This document shows positions 1 to 6,617 of a stretch of 8,231 nucleotides of DNA, piece by piece. The position numbers were made by a program, and so were the translations under genes. The stretch covers positions 1 to 8,231 of the forward strand of contig CAJWOI010000105.1 in the NCBI GenBank assembly GCA_913044255.1. Direction: 5' to 3'. The notes under the pieces are model-generated. The model worked only from the letters and a program-made list of their open reading frames with translations, had not been told where the DNA came from and searched no databases. Position 1 is the first letter of the stretch, and every line of letters starts with the position of its first letter. Source of the DNA: an uncultured Alphaproteobacteria bacterium (GTDB lineage Bacteria > Pseudomonadota > Alphaproteobacteria > UBA7887).

Positions 1-533
1 GGTAATGCTGGTGTGGCCGCCAAAGCCCCTAAAAGCACTGCGTTAAGCACACTCCCAGCTTCCTCCGCCACTCGTCTGAAATCAAAAATCACCGCATGCT
101 TTGATAACTCCTGCGCAGCACTAAACAAGCGTTCCTCATCTAGTCGGCCATCCGCCATATCCGAACGCTCTCCTATGGTATAGACGCGGTGCGTAGAAGC
201 TATCAGTGCGGTCCGGTCAGGACTTACAAACCCGTTTTGAATGGCACGCCCGGCTTCCAACAATTCGCTGGCTATCATGACATCGATATCACCGGCTGCC
301 GGGTACAATGCAAACACGGGCTCTCGCCCACCAAGATCAGAAATTGGGACCGGAAATATTTCTACATAATAAGTTGTCGCACCTGTCCGTTGCGCAACCC
401 CAGGAATGGAAGTGCTTTGGACTAAGAAACCAGCTTGTTCCGCCGCCTTCACCACCCAGTCTGTGAGAACTCCACCACCCTCACCGCCCATCGCGGCAAT
501 CACTATGGCAATGGGTCGTGGACTTTCCCTCAT
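1..533 (-). CDS. iorB: Indolepyruvate oxidoreductase beta subunit, partial (C-terminus beyond window)
   Basis: Partner of IorA. In this enzyme family the beta subunit carries the gamma-type 2-oxoacid oxidoreductase domain and helps convert arylpyruvates (indolepyruvate, phenylpyruvate) plus CoA to aryl-acetyl-CoA in the cytoplasm, passing electrons to ferredoxin. I translated 177 codons on the minus strand with no stop before the left edge. The glycine-rich motif AAMGGEGGGVL lies at residues 13-23, followed by STSIPGVAQRTGATTYYVE at about 40-58; both are characteristic of the family. The ATG at 531-533 overlaps the iorA stop as ATGA, which implies translational coupling, and an AAGG lies 10 bases upstream inside iorA. 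The proteobacterial form is usually about 500 residues with an extra C-terminal domain (DUF6537, from memory), so roughly two thirds of the gene may be outside. The family call is firm. Substrate preference is inferred. Confidence 0.9.
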   Translation of the reverse strand, partial: MRESPRPIAIVIAAMGGEGGGVLTDWVVKAAEQAGFLVQSTSIPGVAQRTGATTYYVEIFPVPISDLGGREPVFALYPAAGDIDVMIASELLEAGRAIQNGFVSPDRTALIASTHRVYTIGERSDMADGRLDEERLFSAAQELSKHAVIFDFRRVAEEAGSVLNAVLLGALAATPAL

Positions 534-2662
534 GCGCGCACGAGACCTTGCAATGTTCGTATTACAGCTTGACGCCAACCATCCAAAAGGCGATCCCAAA
601 GATTGGGATTCTGCACGATCTCCGCCCGATAAAACGACGGACACAGCACTGCTGCATGTGCTACCTCTCCACATAACCCGCATCCCACACACCCATTGTT
701 CACATGAGCCACTGGATCAGTTCTCAAGGGGTCTGGATTGGGTTTAATTGTGAGAGACGGACAACCCGAAAGTCGTATGCAAGAATGATCCCCTGTACAA
801 ACGTCATCATCAATTCCAAATTTCGTTCGAATCACTCTCCGCCCGGCGTCAAGTCGCTTTTTTAACAGAGGTCGCAACCGGCGTTGACGGGCCAACTGAC
901 ATTCACCATCGGCAATGATCACCTTTAGCCCTTTACGAGTCTCCGTCATCGCACGACGAAGAGTTTTGGCCATTTTGGAAACATTATAGGTGCGGACACT
1001 GCGAACCCACTTGACGCCCAATCCTTTGAGAGCATTTTCTATCGACATCCCGGACTGACCACCAAATCTATCGCCTTTACTAGATGGCAATATTTGCCAC
1101 CCGGTCGCCGAAGAGTATCCGTTCTTCATGATTACAAGGATAGAATCGTTTTTATTGAAATTTGCGCTTGCAACTCCGGAAGAAATGCCATTGTGCCAAA
1201 AACCACCATCCCCCATGATACTAATCACTCGCTTGCCGAAATTGGGTCCAACACCCGCAGAACTCGCCAACCCCAGACCATATCCGACCATGGTATTTCC
1301 GAGATTAAAAGGCGGCAAAGCGGAAAAAGTGTGGCAGCCTACGTCTGCAGAGATGTGTGTAGGCCCTAGTTCTTTCTCAACAATTTTCATTGCGCTAAAT
1401 ACTGGTCGCTCTGGGCAGCCAGTACAGAAGCTAGGGGGTCGCGGTGGGATCGGGGCACCAAGTAACTCGGCAGCGCGCGCTTTCAAAGAGATAGAAACGG
1501 ATAACACGCTGTCTGGCATAAATGCAGCCAACTTGTCCGGAGCTTCTGATTCTAAAAATTTCTCAACACCCTCCAGTACGACGTCAGCTGTATATTCGCC
1601 AACTTTGGGCAGTACACCCTTTCCCAGTACCCGGGTTTGTAAATCTCCTTTGCGTAATGCGACATTTATTGCTTGCTCTATATAGTCGGGGTGCCCCTCT
1701 TCCACCACGAGAACAGACGTTTTGCCTGCACAAAAGTCCTGAATTTCCTTGGACACCAACGGATACGTAACATTCATTACATAGATTGGAATACGCGACG
1801 CGCCATAGATATCAGCCAATCCAACACGCTCTAAGGCGCGCAGAACACCATTATAAAGGCCACCCATCGTTATTATTCCAACGTCTGACAGCTCTCCTTC
1901 AAACACTTCATTCAATTTGTTTTCCGTGATGAATCGTTCCGCCGTAGGAAGCCGATGTTCAACCTTATGTTTTTCCTGTGCATAGGTTGCAGGCGGCAAA
2001 CAAAATCGGTCAATGTTGAAATTCGGTTCGGCCAAAAGCTTGTTCCGAGACACAGTTGGCTGACGATTATCTCGCGCATTAAAACGGCCAGATAAATGGC
2101 AAGCCCGAATCCGTAGTTGTAGCATCACGGGCATGTTGCTTGCCTCAGACAACTCAAAACCTTTTTCGACTGTATCCACAATACTGGTCAAATTTGGGCG
2201 TGGGTCGAGCAGGCACATGGAAGATTTCATAACAAAGGCATGGCTTCGCTCCTGAATAATACTTGCGCCTTCGCCATAGTCTTCGCCAATGACAATCATG
2301 GCGCCGCCTATGACTCCCGCAGAAGCCAGATTCGAAAGCGCGTCCGATGCCACATTGGTACCAACGATTGACTTCCAGGTCACAGCGCCACGCATTGGGT
2401 AATTTATGGAAGCCGCCAACATTGCTGCTGCTGCTGCCTCATTGGTGGGTGTCTCAAGATGAACTCCGAGTTCATCCAAAAGCTCACTGGAATCAACCAT
2501 TACGTCGAGCAGATGCGACACCGGCGAACCTTGGTACCCACCGATATAGCTCACACCCGACTGCAACAATGCCTTGGTAACCGCGAGTATTCCTTCGCCG
2601 GAGAATATTTCGCCTTTGCCAAGACGAAGCTGCGCCACCTCTTTTTTAAATGATCGTTCCAT
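530..2662 (-). CDS. iorA: Indolepyruvate ferredoxin oxidoreductase alpha subunit (TPP enzyme with ferredoxin-like tail)
   Basis: Catalytic subunit of the arylpyruvate:ferredoxin oxidoreductase, 710 residues. Domains in order: the N-terminal POR-type pyrimidine-binding domain (about 17-200, with YQGSP at 43-47 and the conserved Glu75 in TPTNEAA); a middle domain (about 250-350); a CxGCP motif (Cys413, Cys416) opening the TPP-binding domain; the TPP/Mg motif GDGGF at 484-488 with NGYSSATG at 514-521; and a C-terminal iron-sulfur region (about 615-680). The first cluster motif is C622-x2-D625-x2-C628-x5-C634-P, with Asp where a bacterial-type ferredoxin has Cys. The second is C658-x2-C661-x2-C664-x9-C674-P. 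The ATG at 2660-2662 has GAGG about 7 bases upstream, and a promoter sits just ahead, so this is the first gene of the iorA-iorB operon. The tail suggests it uses a ferredoxin or similar carrier. Phenylpyruvate or another arylpyruvate could be the real substrate. Confidence 0.93.
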   Translation of the reverse strand: MERSFKKEVAQLRLGKGEIFSGEGILAVTKALLQSGVSYIGGYQGSPVSHLLDVMVDSSELLDELGVHLETPTNEAAAAAMLAASINYPMRGAVTWKSIVGTNVASDALSNLASAGVIGGAMIVIGEDYGEGASIIQERSHAFVMKSSMCLLDPRPNLTSIVDTVEKGFELSEASNMPVMLQLRIRACHLSGRFNARDNRQPTVSRNKLLAEPNFNIDRFCLPPATYAQEKHKVEHRLPTAERFITENKLNEVFEGELSDVGIITMGGLYNGVLRALERVGLADIYGASRIPIYVMNVTYPLVSKEIQDFCAGKTSVLVVEEGHPDYIEQAINVALRKGDLQTRVLGKGVLPKVGEYTADVVLEGVEKFLESEAPDKLAAFMPDSVLSVSISLKARAAELLGAPIPPRPPSFCTGCPERPVFSAMKIVEKELGPTHISADVGCHTFSALPPFNLGNTMVGYGLGLASSAGVGPNFGKRVISIMGDGGFWHNGISSGVASANFNKNDSILVIMKNGYSSATGWQILPSSKGDRFGGQSGMSIENALKGLGVKWVRSVRTYNVSKMAKTLRRAMTETRKGLKVIIADGECQLARQRRLRPLLKKRLDAGRRVIRTKFGIDDDVCTGDHSCIRLSGCPSLTIKPNPDPLRTDPVAHVNNGCVGCGLCGEVAHAAVLCPSFYRAEIVQNPNLWDRLLDGWRQAVIRTLQGLVRA

Positions 2663-2683
2663 GCTCTACCTCAATTTAAACAC

Positions 2684-2712
2684 ATTATATCTTGGAGTAC
2701 ATGGCCTACCAA
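2684..2712 (-). promoter_or_regulatory. Sigma70-type promoter of the iorAB operon
   Basis: Read on the minus strand, a perfect -10 TATAAT (2684-2689) lies 17 bases downstream of a -35 TTGGTA (2707-2712, 4 of 6 matches to TTGACA). Transcription would start near 2677, leaving a leader of about 15 bases that still contains the GAGG ribosome site of iorA. Spacing and position are both ideal. The assignment rests on sequence alone. Confidence 0.6.
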
Positions 2713-2889
2713 GTGATCGATGCTAATCTTTCCTGGCTTTAGAAATGTAGCCTCTGCGGACAAACCTAGCCCGGCTTATAGGTTGCTCGTAACGCGACGC
2801 ATTTTGCTGTATAGGCACACTACATTCGCAATACACACAACCCACCGGCCTCATGTTGGCCCACTCCAACCAGGGCAAGTCAATCAAAC

Positions 2890-2894
2890 GGAGG
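2890..2894 (+). promoter_or_regulatory. Ribosome binding site that fixes the GST start at TTG 2903
   Basis: A perfect GGAGG sits 8 bases before the TTG at 2903-2905. The reading frame stays open upstream to an ATG at 2720, but the 61 added residues have no resemblance to a GST N-terminus. Starting at 2903 puts the conserved TPNG motif at residues 9-12, as in E. coli YfcG. Confidence 0.75.
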
Positions 2895-2902
2895 ACCCAG
2901 GC

Positions 2903-3601
2903 TTGATCGATGTATATTACTGGCCAACACCAAATGGCTACAAAATCACTATAATGCTTGAGGAATGCAAAATTCCCTACAACATCGTTCCCGTCAACAT
3001 TAGCAAAGGCGATCAGTTCAAGCCTGAATTTCTAAAGATCAGCCCAAATAATCGCATGCCAGCGATCGTTGATCCGGACGGACCTAATGGCAAGCCGATC
3101 GCTATTTTTGAGTCGGGAGCAATACTGATTTACTTAGCAGAGAAAACGGGGAAATTTCTGCCCTCGAATCCGCACGGTCGTTACGAAGTACTTCAATGGT
3201 TAATGTTTCAAATGGGAGGGGTCGGCCCTATGCTCGGGCAGGCCCATCATTTTCGTAATTATGCCCCAGAAAAAATTGAGTATGCGATCGATCGATATAC
3301 CAATGAAGGTGGCCGCCTCTACAGTGTGATTGATAAGCGCCTAGAGGACAGAGAATATCTAGCTGGAGACTACTCTATCGCCGACATGGCTACTATGCCG
3401 TGGATTTTAGGCAAACGCCAAGGCCACAGCCTTGATGATTTTCCAAATCTTAAAGAATGGAGAGAACGCCTTAAAGCACGACCGGCGCTTCAAAAAGGAT
3501 GGTCAGTCATGCGAGACGAAGTCCGTTCAGTGGCAGATCAAACACAAGACAAAGAGCGGTGGGAAATTTTATTTGGCTCTAAACAATTTCAACGGCGTTG
3601 A
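2903..3601 (+). CDS. yfcG: Nu-class glutathione S-transferase (YfcG/YghU-like)
   Basis: Cytosolic thioredoxin-fold protein of 232 residues. The Nu class, including E. coli YfcG, binds one or two glutathiones and acts mainly as a disulfide-bond or peroxide reductase rather than a classical conjugating transferase. Visible here: WPTPNGYKITIMLEE at 7-21, with Thr9 and Asn11 at the positions YfcG uses in place of a catalytic Ser or Cys; NNRMPAIVD at 49-57 with the cis-Pro at 53; Glu70-Ser71 of the gamma-glutamyl-binding ESGAILIYLAEK; and the C-terminal helical motif GPMLGQAHHF at 108-117. I chose the TTG start because of its GGAGG and the fit to the family N-terminus. It diverges from iorA across 240 bases and converges on the VOC gene. 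No convincing promoter was found upstream. A role in detoxifying a catabolic intermediate is possible but is inference. Confidence 0.9.
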   Translation: MIDVYYWPTPNGYKITIMLEECKIPYNIVPVNISKGDQFKPEFLKISPNNRMPAIVDPDGPNGKPIAIFESGAILIYLAEKTGKFLPSNPHGRYEVLQWLMFQMGGVGPMLGQAHHFRNYAPEKIEYAIDRYTNEGGRLYSVIDKRLEDREYLAGDYSIADMATMPWILGKRQGHSLDDFPNLKEWRERLKARPALQKGWSVMRDEVRSVADQTQDKERWEILFGSKQFQRR

Positions 3602-3626
3602 GGAATCAAGGAAAGACAACAGCGAC

Positions 3627-4082
3627 CTAACTGGGTTTTTTTTGAATAAATTCGATGGTGACGCCGTCTGGATCACGAGTGTAGACGGCTTTACCGCCAC
3701 TATTAGGACCAGCATTAATAACGACAGGCTCGCTCAAAGGCTCTGCTCCTGCTGCACTTACTGCGGCTACGACTGAATCTATATCGTCCACGTCAAAAGC
3801 GACATGGGCAAAGCCAGTATCGCACGGGCGAGACATCACCTCACCCCGATCCGCCGGTGCATTATATTGGATTAACTCAAGTCGGTGGCCAGGCGCTTGA
3901 ATATAAGCAACATCGATCTGAGCCCCCGGAACACCGACCACTTTCTCAGTGAACGACAGATCACGTGGTGAGCGATTCAAGAACTTAAAACCAAGTACCT
4001 TGACATAAAAATCGATCGACCTATCGAGATCAGAAACGGTGAAACTTGTATGATTGGTGGCGAGGATGCTGAATTGCGGCAT
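3627..4082 (-). CDS. VOC superfamily (glyoxalase/dioxygenase fold) metalloprotein
   Basis: A single-chain VOC protein of 151 residues with two beta-alpha-beta-beta-beta modules. The first runs from about 6 to 75 (NHTSFTVSDLDRSIDFYVKVLGF at 10-32 is the classic opening); the second runs from about 90 to 147 (GFAHVAFDVDDID). Four residues sit where this fold binds a divalent metal: His11, Glu69 (in HRLELIQY), His93 and Glu144 (in DPDGVTIEFI), so it is probably an active metalloenzyme. VOC proteins of this size include glyoxalase I, methylmalonyl-CoA epimerase and fosfomycin-type resistance proteins; I cannot say which reaction this one performs. The ATG at 4080-4082 is preceded by AAGGGGAG at 6 bases, a strong ribosome site. 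It diverges from the dioxygenase gene, which hints at joint regulation. The last codons run through an A8 tract. Confidence 0.88.
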   Translation of the reverse strand: MPQFSILATNHTSFTVSDLDRSIDFYVKVLGFKFLNRSPRDLSFTEKVVGVPGAQIDVAYIQAPGHRLELIQYNAPADRGEVMSRPCDTGFAHVAFDVDDIDSVVAAVSAAGAEPLSEPVVINAGPNSGGKAVYTRDPDGVTIEFIQKKPS

Positions 4083-4120
4083 TTTGAACTCCCCTTCCTA
4101 TTGCGATCCCGTGGAAGCCC

Positions 4121-4150
4121 ATTGTGCCAGCGATTGCTCGGGTCTGCCAA
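4121..4150 (-). promoter_or_regulatory. Candidate promoter of the VOC gene
   Basis: On the minus strand, TTGGCA (4145-4150, 5 of 6 to the -35 consensus) is followed after 18 bases by CACAAT (4121-4126, 4 of 6 to the -10 consensus). Transcription would begin near 4114, giving a leader of about 32 bases before the ATG at 4082. Plausible but not strong. Confidence 0.35.
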
Positions 4151-4151
4151 G

Positions 4152-4170
4152 GCGTACGTTCTTGATACGC
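4152..4170. repeat. Short dyad between divergent promoters, possible operator
   Basis: GCGTA (4152-4156) and TACGC (4166-4170) form a 5-base inverted repeat around 9 bases. It lies just beyond the -35 of the VOC promoter candidate and overlaps the -35 of the dioxygenase promoter candidate, so a bound regulator could affect both. A 5-base arm can easily arise by chance, hence the low confidence. Confidence 0.25.
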
Positions 4171-4191
4171 AGGGGGAGTTTCTGGCAAAAT
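4162..4191 (+). promoter_or_regulatory. Candidate promoter of the TauD/TfdA-type dioxygenase gene
   Basis: TTGATA (4162-4167, 5 of 6 to the -35 consensus), an 18-base spacer, then CAAAAT (4186-4191, 4 of 6 to the -10 consensus). The predicted start near 4198 leaves a leader of about 32 bases, with AGGGA 8 bases before the ATG at 4230. Confidence 0.4.
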
Positions 4192-4229
4192 GGAGAAGCT
4201 AGCAGCTACTCAATACAGGGAACACACCC

Positions 4230-5132
4230 ATGTCACTCACTTTTACAAGGATGCATCCATTCTTTTTTGCGGCAGTGTCAGACGTGGACCTAGCTTCTCC
4301 ATTTGGTAATGACATACTTGTAGAAATTTTGAATGCTTTTGCCGAACACTCAGTACTCTTGTTCCGCAATCAAATTCTTGTCGACGATTCGCAAATTGCA
4401 TTCTCGGAACGGATTGGGCCACTTGAGAAAAATATAACTGTGACTTTTGGAAACTCGCGACCGGAGATTTCCAAAATTTCTAATGTTGATATCAATAGGG
4501 AAGTATTAAAAAAAGGAAGTGACGGCGAGATTTTCTTGAAGGGGAATTCTGTTTGGCACACCGATAGCTCCTTTAAGGTCGTGCCCGCACTGGGTTCTGC
4601 ATTGTCGGCACGTGAGGTTCCCCCAGTAGGGGGGGAAACTGAGTTTGCTGATATGCGCGCGGCGTATGATTTATTAAATGAGAAAAAGAGAAAATTTATC
4701 CAGAACTCAACTGCCGTTCACAGCTTTGCTTATTCACAAAATCAGATGAATTTAGATGGGCGTTACAAGGTGACGGCGGTGATGAGCGACGAAGAATTGG
4801 AAGCTCTACCTCCTGTTCAACATCCGATGATACGCGTGCATCCGGAATCTGGTCGCAAGGCTATTTATGCTGGACGTCATGCGTCGCACATTGTGGGACG
4901 TTCAATTGAAGAGGGCCGCGCCCTAATCAGAGAACTGAATGAATTTTCTACTCAGCCCAAGTTCGTTTACCGCCATAAGTGGCAGGTGGGAGATTTAGTA
5001 ATGTGGGACAATCGAATGGTCATGCACCGGGGCCTACCCTATGACCCCATTTACAGGAGAGTAATGCACCGGACCACAGTTGCTGGGCATGCTGAAAATA
5101 ATCCCTGGGTTATCAGGGGGAAAGTCGCATAG
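4230..5132 (+). CDS. TauD/TfdA family Fe(II)/2-oxoglutarate-dependent dioxygenase
   Basis: A 300-residue cytoplasmic oxygenase with the double-stranded beta-helix fold. It would couple decarboxylation of 2-oxoglutarate to hydroxylation of a substrate, often cleaving a C-S, C-O or similar bond. The iron triad is His110 and Asp112 in SVWHTDSSF (the HxD motif) and His266 in MVMHRG. Arg277, 11 residues after the distal His as in TauD and TfdA, and Arg281 in MHRTTVAG are the candidates for binding the 2-oxoglutarate carboxylate. PPVGGETEFADMRAAYD at 131-147 is also typical. The length matches TfdA and TauD. The sequence around the metal looks closer to TfdA-like (aryloxyacid) members than to taurine-specific ones, but the substrate cannot be read from sequence. 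It diverges from the VOC gene and converges on the TRAP operon. A strong 7-bp GC-rich hairpin lies within the coding region at 4618-4637. Confidence 0.92.
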   Translation: MSLTFTRMHPFFFAAVSDVDLASPFGNDILVEILNAFAEHSVLLFRNQILVDDSQIAFSERIGPLEKNITVTFGNSRPEISKISNVDINREVLKKGSDGEIFLKGNSVWHTDSSFKVVPALGSALSAREVPPVGGETEFADMRAAYDLLNEKKRKFIQNSTAVHSFAYSQNQMNLDGRYKVTAVMSDEELEALPPVQHPMIRVHPESGRKAIYAGRHASHIVGRSIEEGRALIRELNEFSTQPKFVYRHKWQVGDLVMWDNRMVMHRGLPYDPIYRRVMHRTTVAGHAENNPWVIRGKVA

Positions 5133-5155
5133 AGACGTACGACATGCTCTCATAA

Positions 5156-5182
5156 CTACAGCCAGAAACTTTAGGACTGTAG
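5156..5182. repeat. Inverted repeat in the gap between convergent genes
   Basis: CTACAG (5156-5161) and CTGTAG (5177-5182) are perfect inverted arms; CC and GG just inside can extend the stem to 8 pairs with one bulged A. It lies in the 112-base gap between the convergent dioxygenase and dctM genes, where a shared terminator would be expected. There is no T-run directly after it on either strand, so I do not call a Rho-independent terminator. The rest of the gap shows nothing recognisable. Confidence 0.35.
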
Positions 5183-5244
5183 AAAGTCAACCCCGCGCAA
5201 TTGGCGTAAGTACGAGAGTTCTTTCCCGACGAGATTTTTTCAGC

Positions 5245-6576
5245 CTACCCCGATCCATAAACCAAACCCGGTAACCAAGTAATAATTGGCGGATAGGCCA
5301 TGCATAAGGCAAGGGCGAATACCTGAATACCGAGAAACGGCAAAGATGCCTTGTAAATATCCATCATAGGAATCTCCGGCGGAGCAACGCTACGCAGATA
5401 AAACAAGGCGTACCCAAAAGGTGGAGATAGAAATGACATTTGCATATTGACCAGATACAAAACCCCAAACCACAAGGGATCGAAACCTAGCGATTTAATG
5501 ATCGGTACAAATATGGGTACACACAGTAAAAGAATTCCGACCCAGTCGAGAAACATGCCGAGCACAACCAAAATGATCTGCATAACGATCAAGATGCCCC
5601 AACGACCAAGCCCCGTACTTTCGAGAGCTCCGGCAACAAACTGCTGACCCCCGTGAAAATTATAAAGACCTACAAAAACAGTCGCGCCAAACATGATCCA
5701 AAGAACCATTGCCGACGCCTTGAGGGTGGTCACACAGGCTTCGTGAACTGTTTCCCAACTTAACCGGCGATGAAGCGCCGCAACCACAAACGAACCAAAC
5801 GTTCCTATACCAGCCGCCTCTACTGGCGTTGCAACACCAGTAAAAATTACACCCAGCACGACTACAATCAAAATTATGGGAGCCAACATTGTCCCCAGCA
5901 ATTTCAGCTTTTCTGTCGCTCTAAGGCGTTCCTCAACCGGAATTGCTGGGCCCAATGTGGGATTAAGAAAACAGCGCACTGATATGTATGCGATGTACAT
6001 TCCCGACAACATCAAGCCAGGTATAACCGAGCCAATGAATAGCTCCCCGACCGATTGCTCCGCAACAACAGCATAAATAATCGCCAAAATGCTGGGTGGG
6101 ATCAGTATACCCAGGGTGCCACCGGCCATAATGGCCCCCATTGCTATCTTATGTTCATATTTGCGCCGCAGCATTTCCGGTAATGCAATAATGCCCATTG
6201 TCACTACCGCTGCACCTATAATACCCACCATTGCTGCAAGAATGGTGGATGCGAACACAGTAGCGCTCGCTAAACCACCCCGAATGCCCCCAAGGAGCTT
6301 GTAAATGACATCAAACATCTCCTGTATCAGACCAGCGCGCTCAAGCATCGTGGCCATAAGAATGAACAATGGAATTGCTGACAACTGATAGTCCGTCATC
6401 AACGGGAAAATCCGTGACGGCACCATATTTAGGCTATGAGAATCTCCAAGCACAAAAAGAAACACACACGCCAAACCACCTGTTACAAAGGCGAGCGGCA
6501 ACCCGGCCAAAAGCAGCACTAAGAGACTGCCGAACATCAGTAGAGTTAGCCAACCAATTGGGATCTCGAAGCCCAT
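5245..6576 (-). CDS. dctM: TRAP transporter large permease (DctM/FcbT3 type)
   Basis: The ion-driven translocation subunit of a tripartite TRAP transporter, 443 residues, in the cytoplasmic membrane. It uses a sodium or proton gradient to import an organic acid delivered by the binding protein. Hydrophobic helices fill almost the whole chain. Family landmarks are SAIPLFILMATMLERAG (66-82), GTLGILIPPSI (153-163), TGVATPVEAAGIG (246-258), GMFLDWVGILLL (340-351) and SPPFGYALFYL (384-394). The SPPFG ending and the overall style resemble the COG4664 FcbT3 group (mannitol/chloroaromatic type) more than C4-dicarboxylate DctM, though this is from memory. It is the last gene of the operon, 41 bases after dctQ. 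The ATG at 6574-6576 follows an in-frame TGA closely and has no clear Shine-Dalgarno, so translation may depend on the upstream genes. Length is normal for the family. Confidence 0.95.
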   Translation of the reverse strand: MGFEIPIGWLTLLMFGSLLVLLLAGLPLAFVTGGLACVFLFVLGDSHSLNMVPSRIFPLMTDYQLSAIPLFILMATMLERAGLIQEMFDVIYKLLGGIRGGLASATVFASTILAAMVGIIGAAVVTMGIIALPEMLRRKYEHKIAMGAIMAGGTLGILIPPSILAIIYAVVAEQSVGELFIGSVIPGLMLSGMYIAYISVRCFLNPTLGPAIPVEERLRATEKLKLLGTMLAPIILIVVVLGVIFTGVATPVEAAGIGTFGSFVVAALHRRLSWETVHEACVTTLKASAMVLWIMFGATVFVGLYNFHGGQQFVAGALESTGLGRWGILIVMQIILVVLGMFLDWVGILLLCVPIFVPIIKSLGFDPLWFGVLYLVNMQMSFLSPPFGYALFYLRSVAPPEIPMMDIYKASLPFLGIQVFALALCMAYPPIITWLPGLVYGSG

Positions 6577-6617
6577 TTTTCAGTGAGTGCTCGTATTGAT
6601 GTCTGGCACGACCAGCG

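Noticed and set aside
189..747. Two overlapping plus-strand open frames opposite iorB and the iorA end
   Set aside because: They are antisense shadows of recognisable iorA/iorB coding sequence; their translations resemble no family and have irregular composition.
1094..1770. Plus-strand open frames of up to 185 codons inside iorA
   Set aside because: They lie entirely opposite the TPP and middle domains of iorA, which are clearly coding, and show no domain or ribosome site.
2776..2833. Possible promoter elements for the GST gene (TTGCTC or TTGCTG with nearby TATAGG or CGCAAT)
   Set aside because: Either the spacing is off (21 bases) or the -10 match is weak; no pair reaches a reportable standard.
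3286..3297. GATCGATCGAT palindromic run in the GST gene
   Set aside because: It encodes ordinary residues of the family (AIDR) and occurs once, so it is likely chance.
3591..3606. Small hairpin TCAAC-GGC-GTTGA at the GST stop codon
   Set aside because: Only five pairs and no adjacent T-run on either strand, so it does not qualify as a terminator.
6583..6617. CTGG-CACGA-CCAG stem between dctQ and dctM
   Set aside because: A four-base stem in a 41-base operon spacer is too weak to call a regulatory element.
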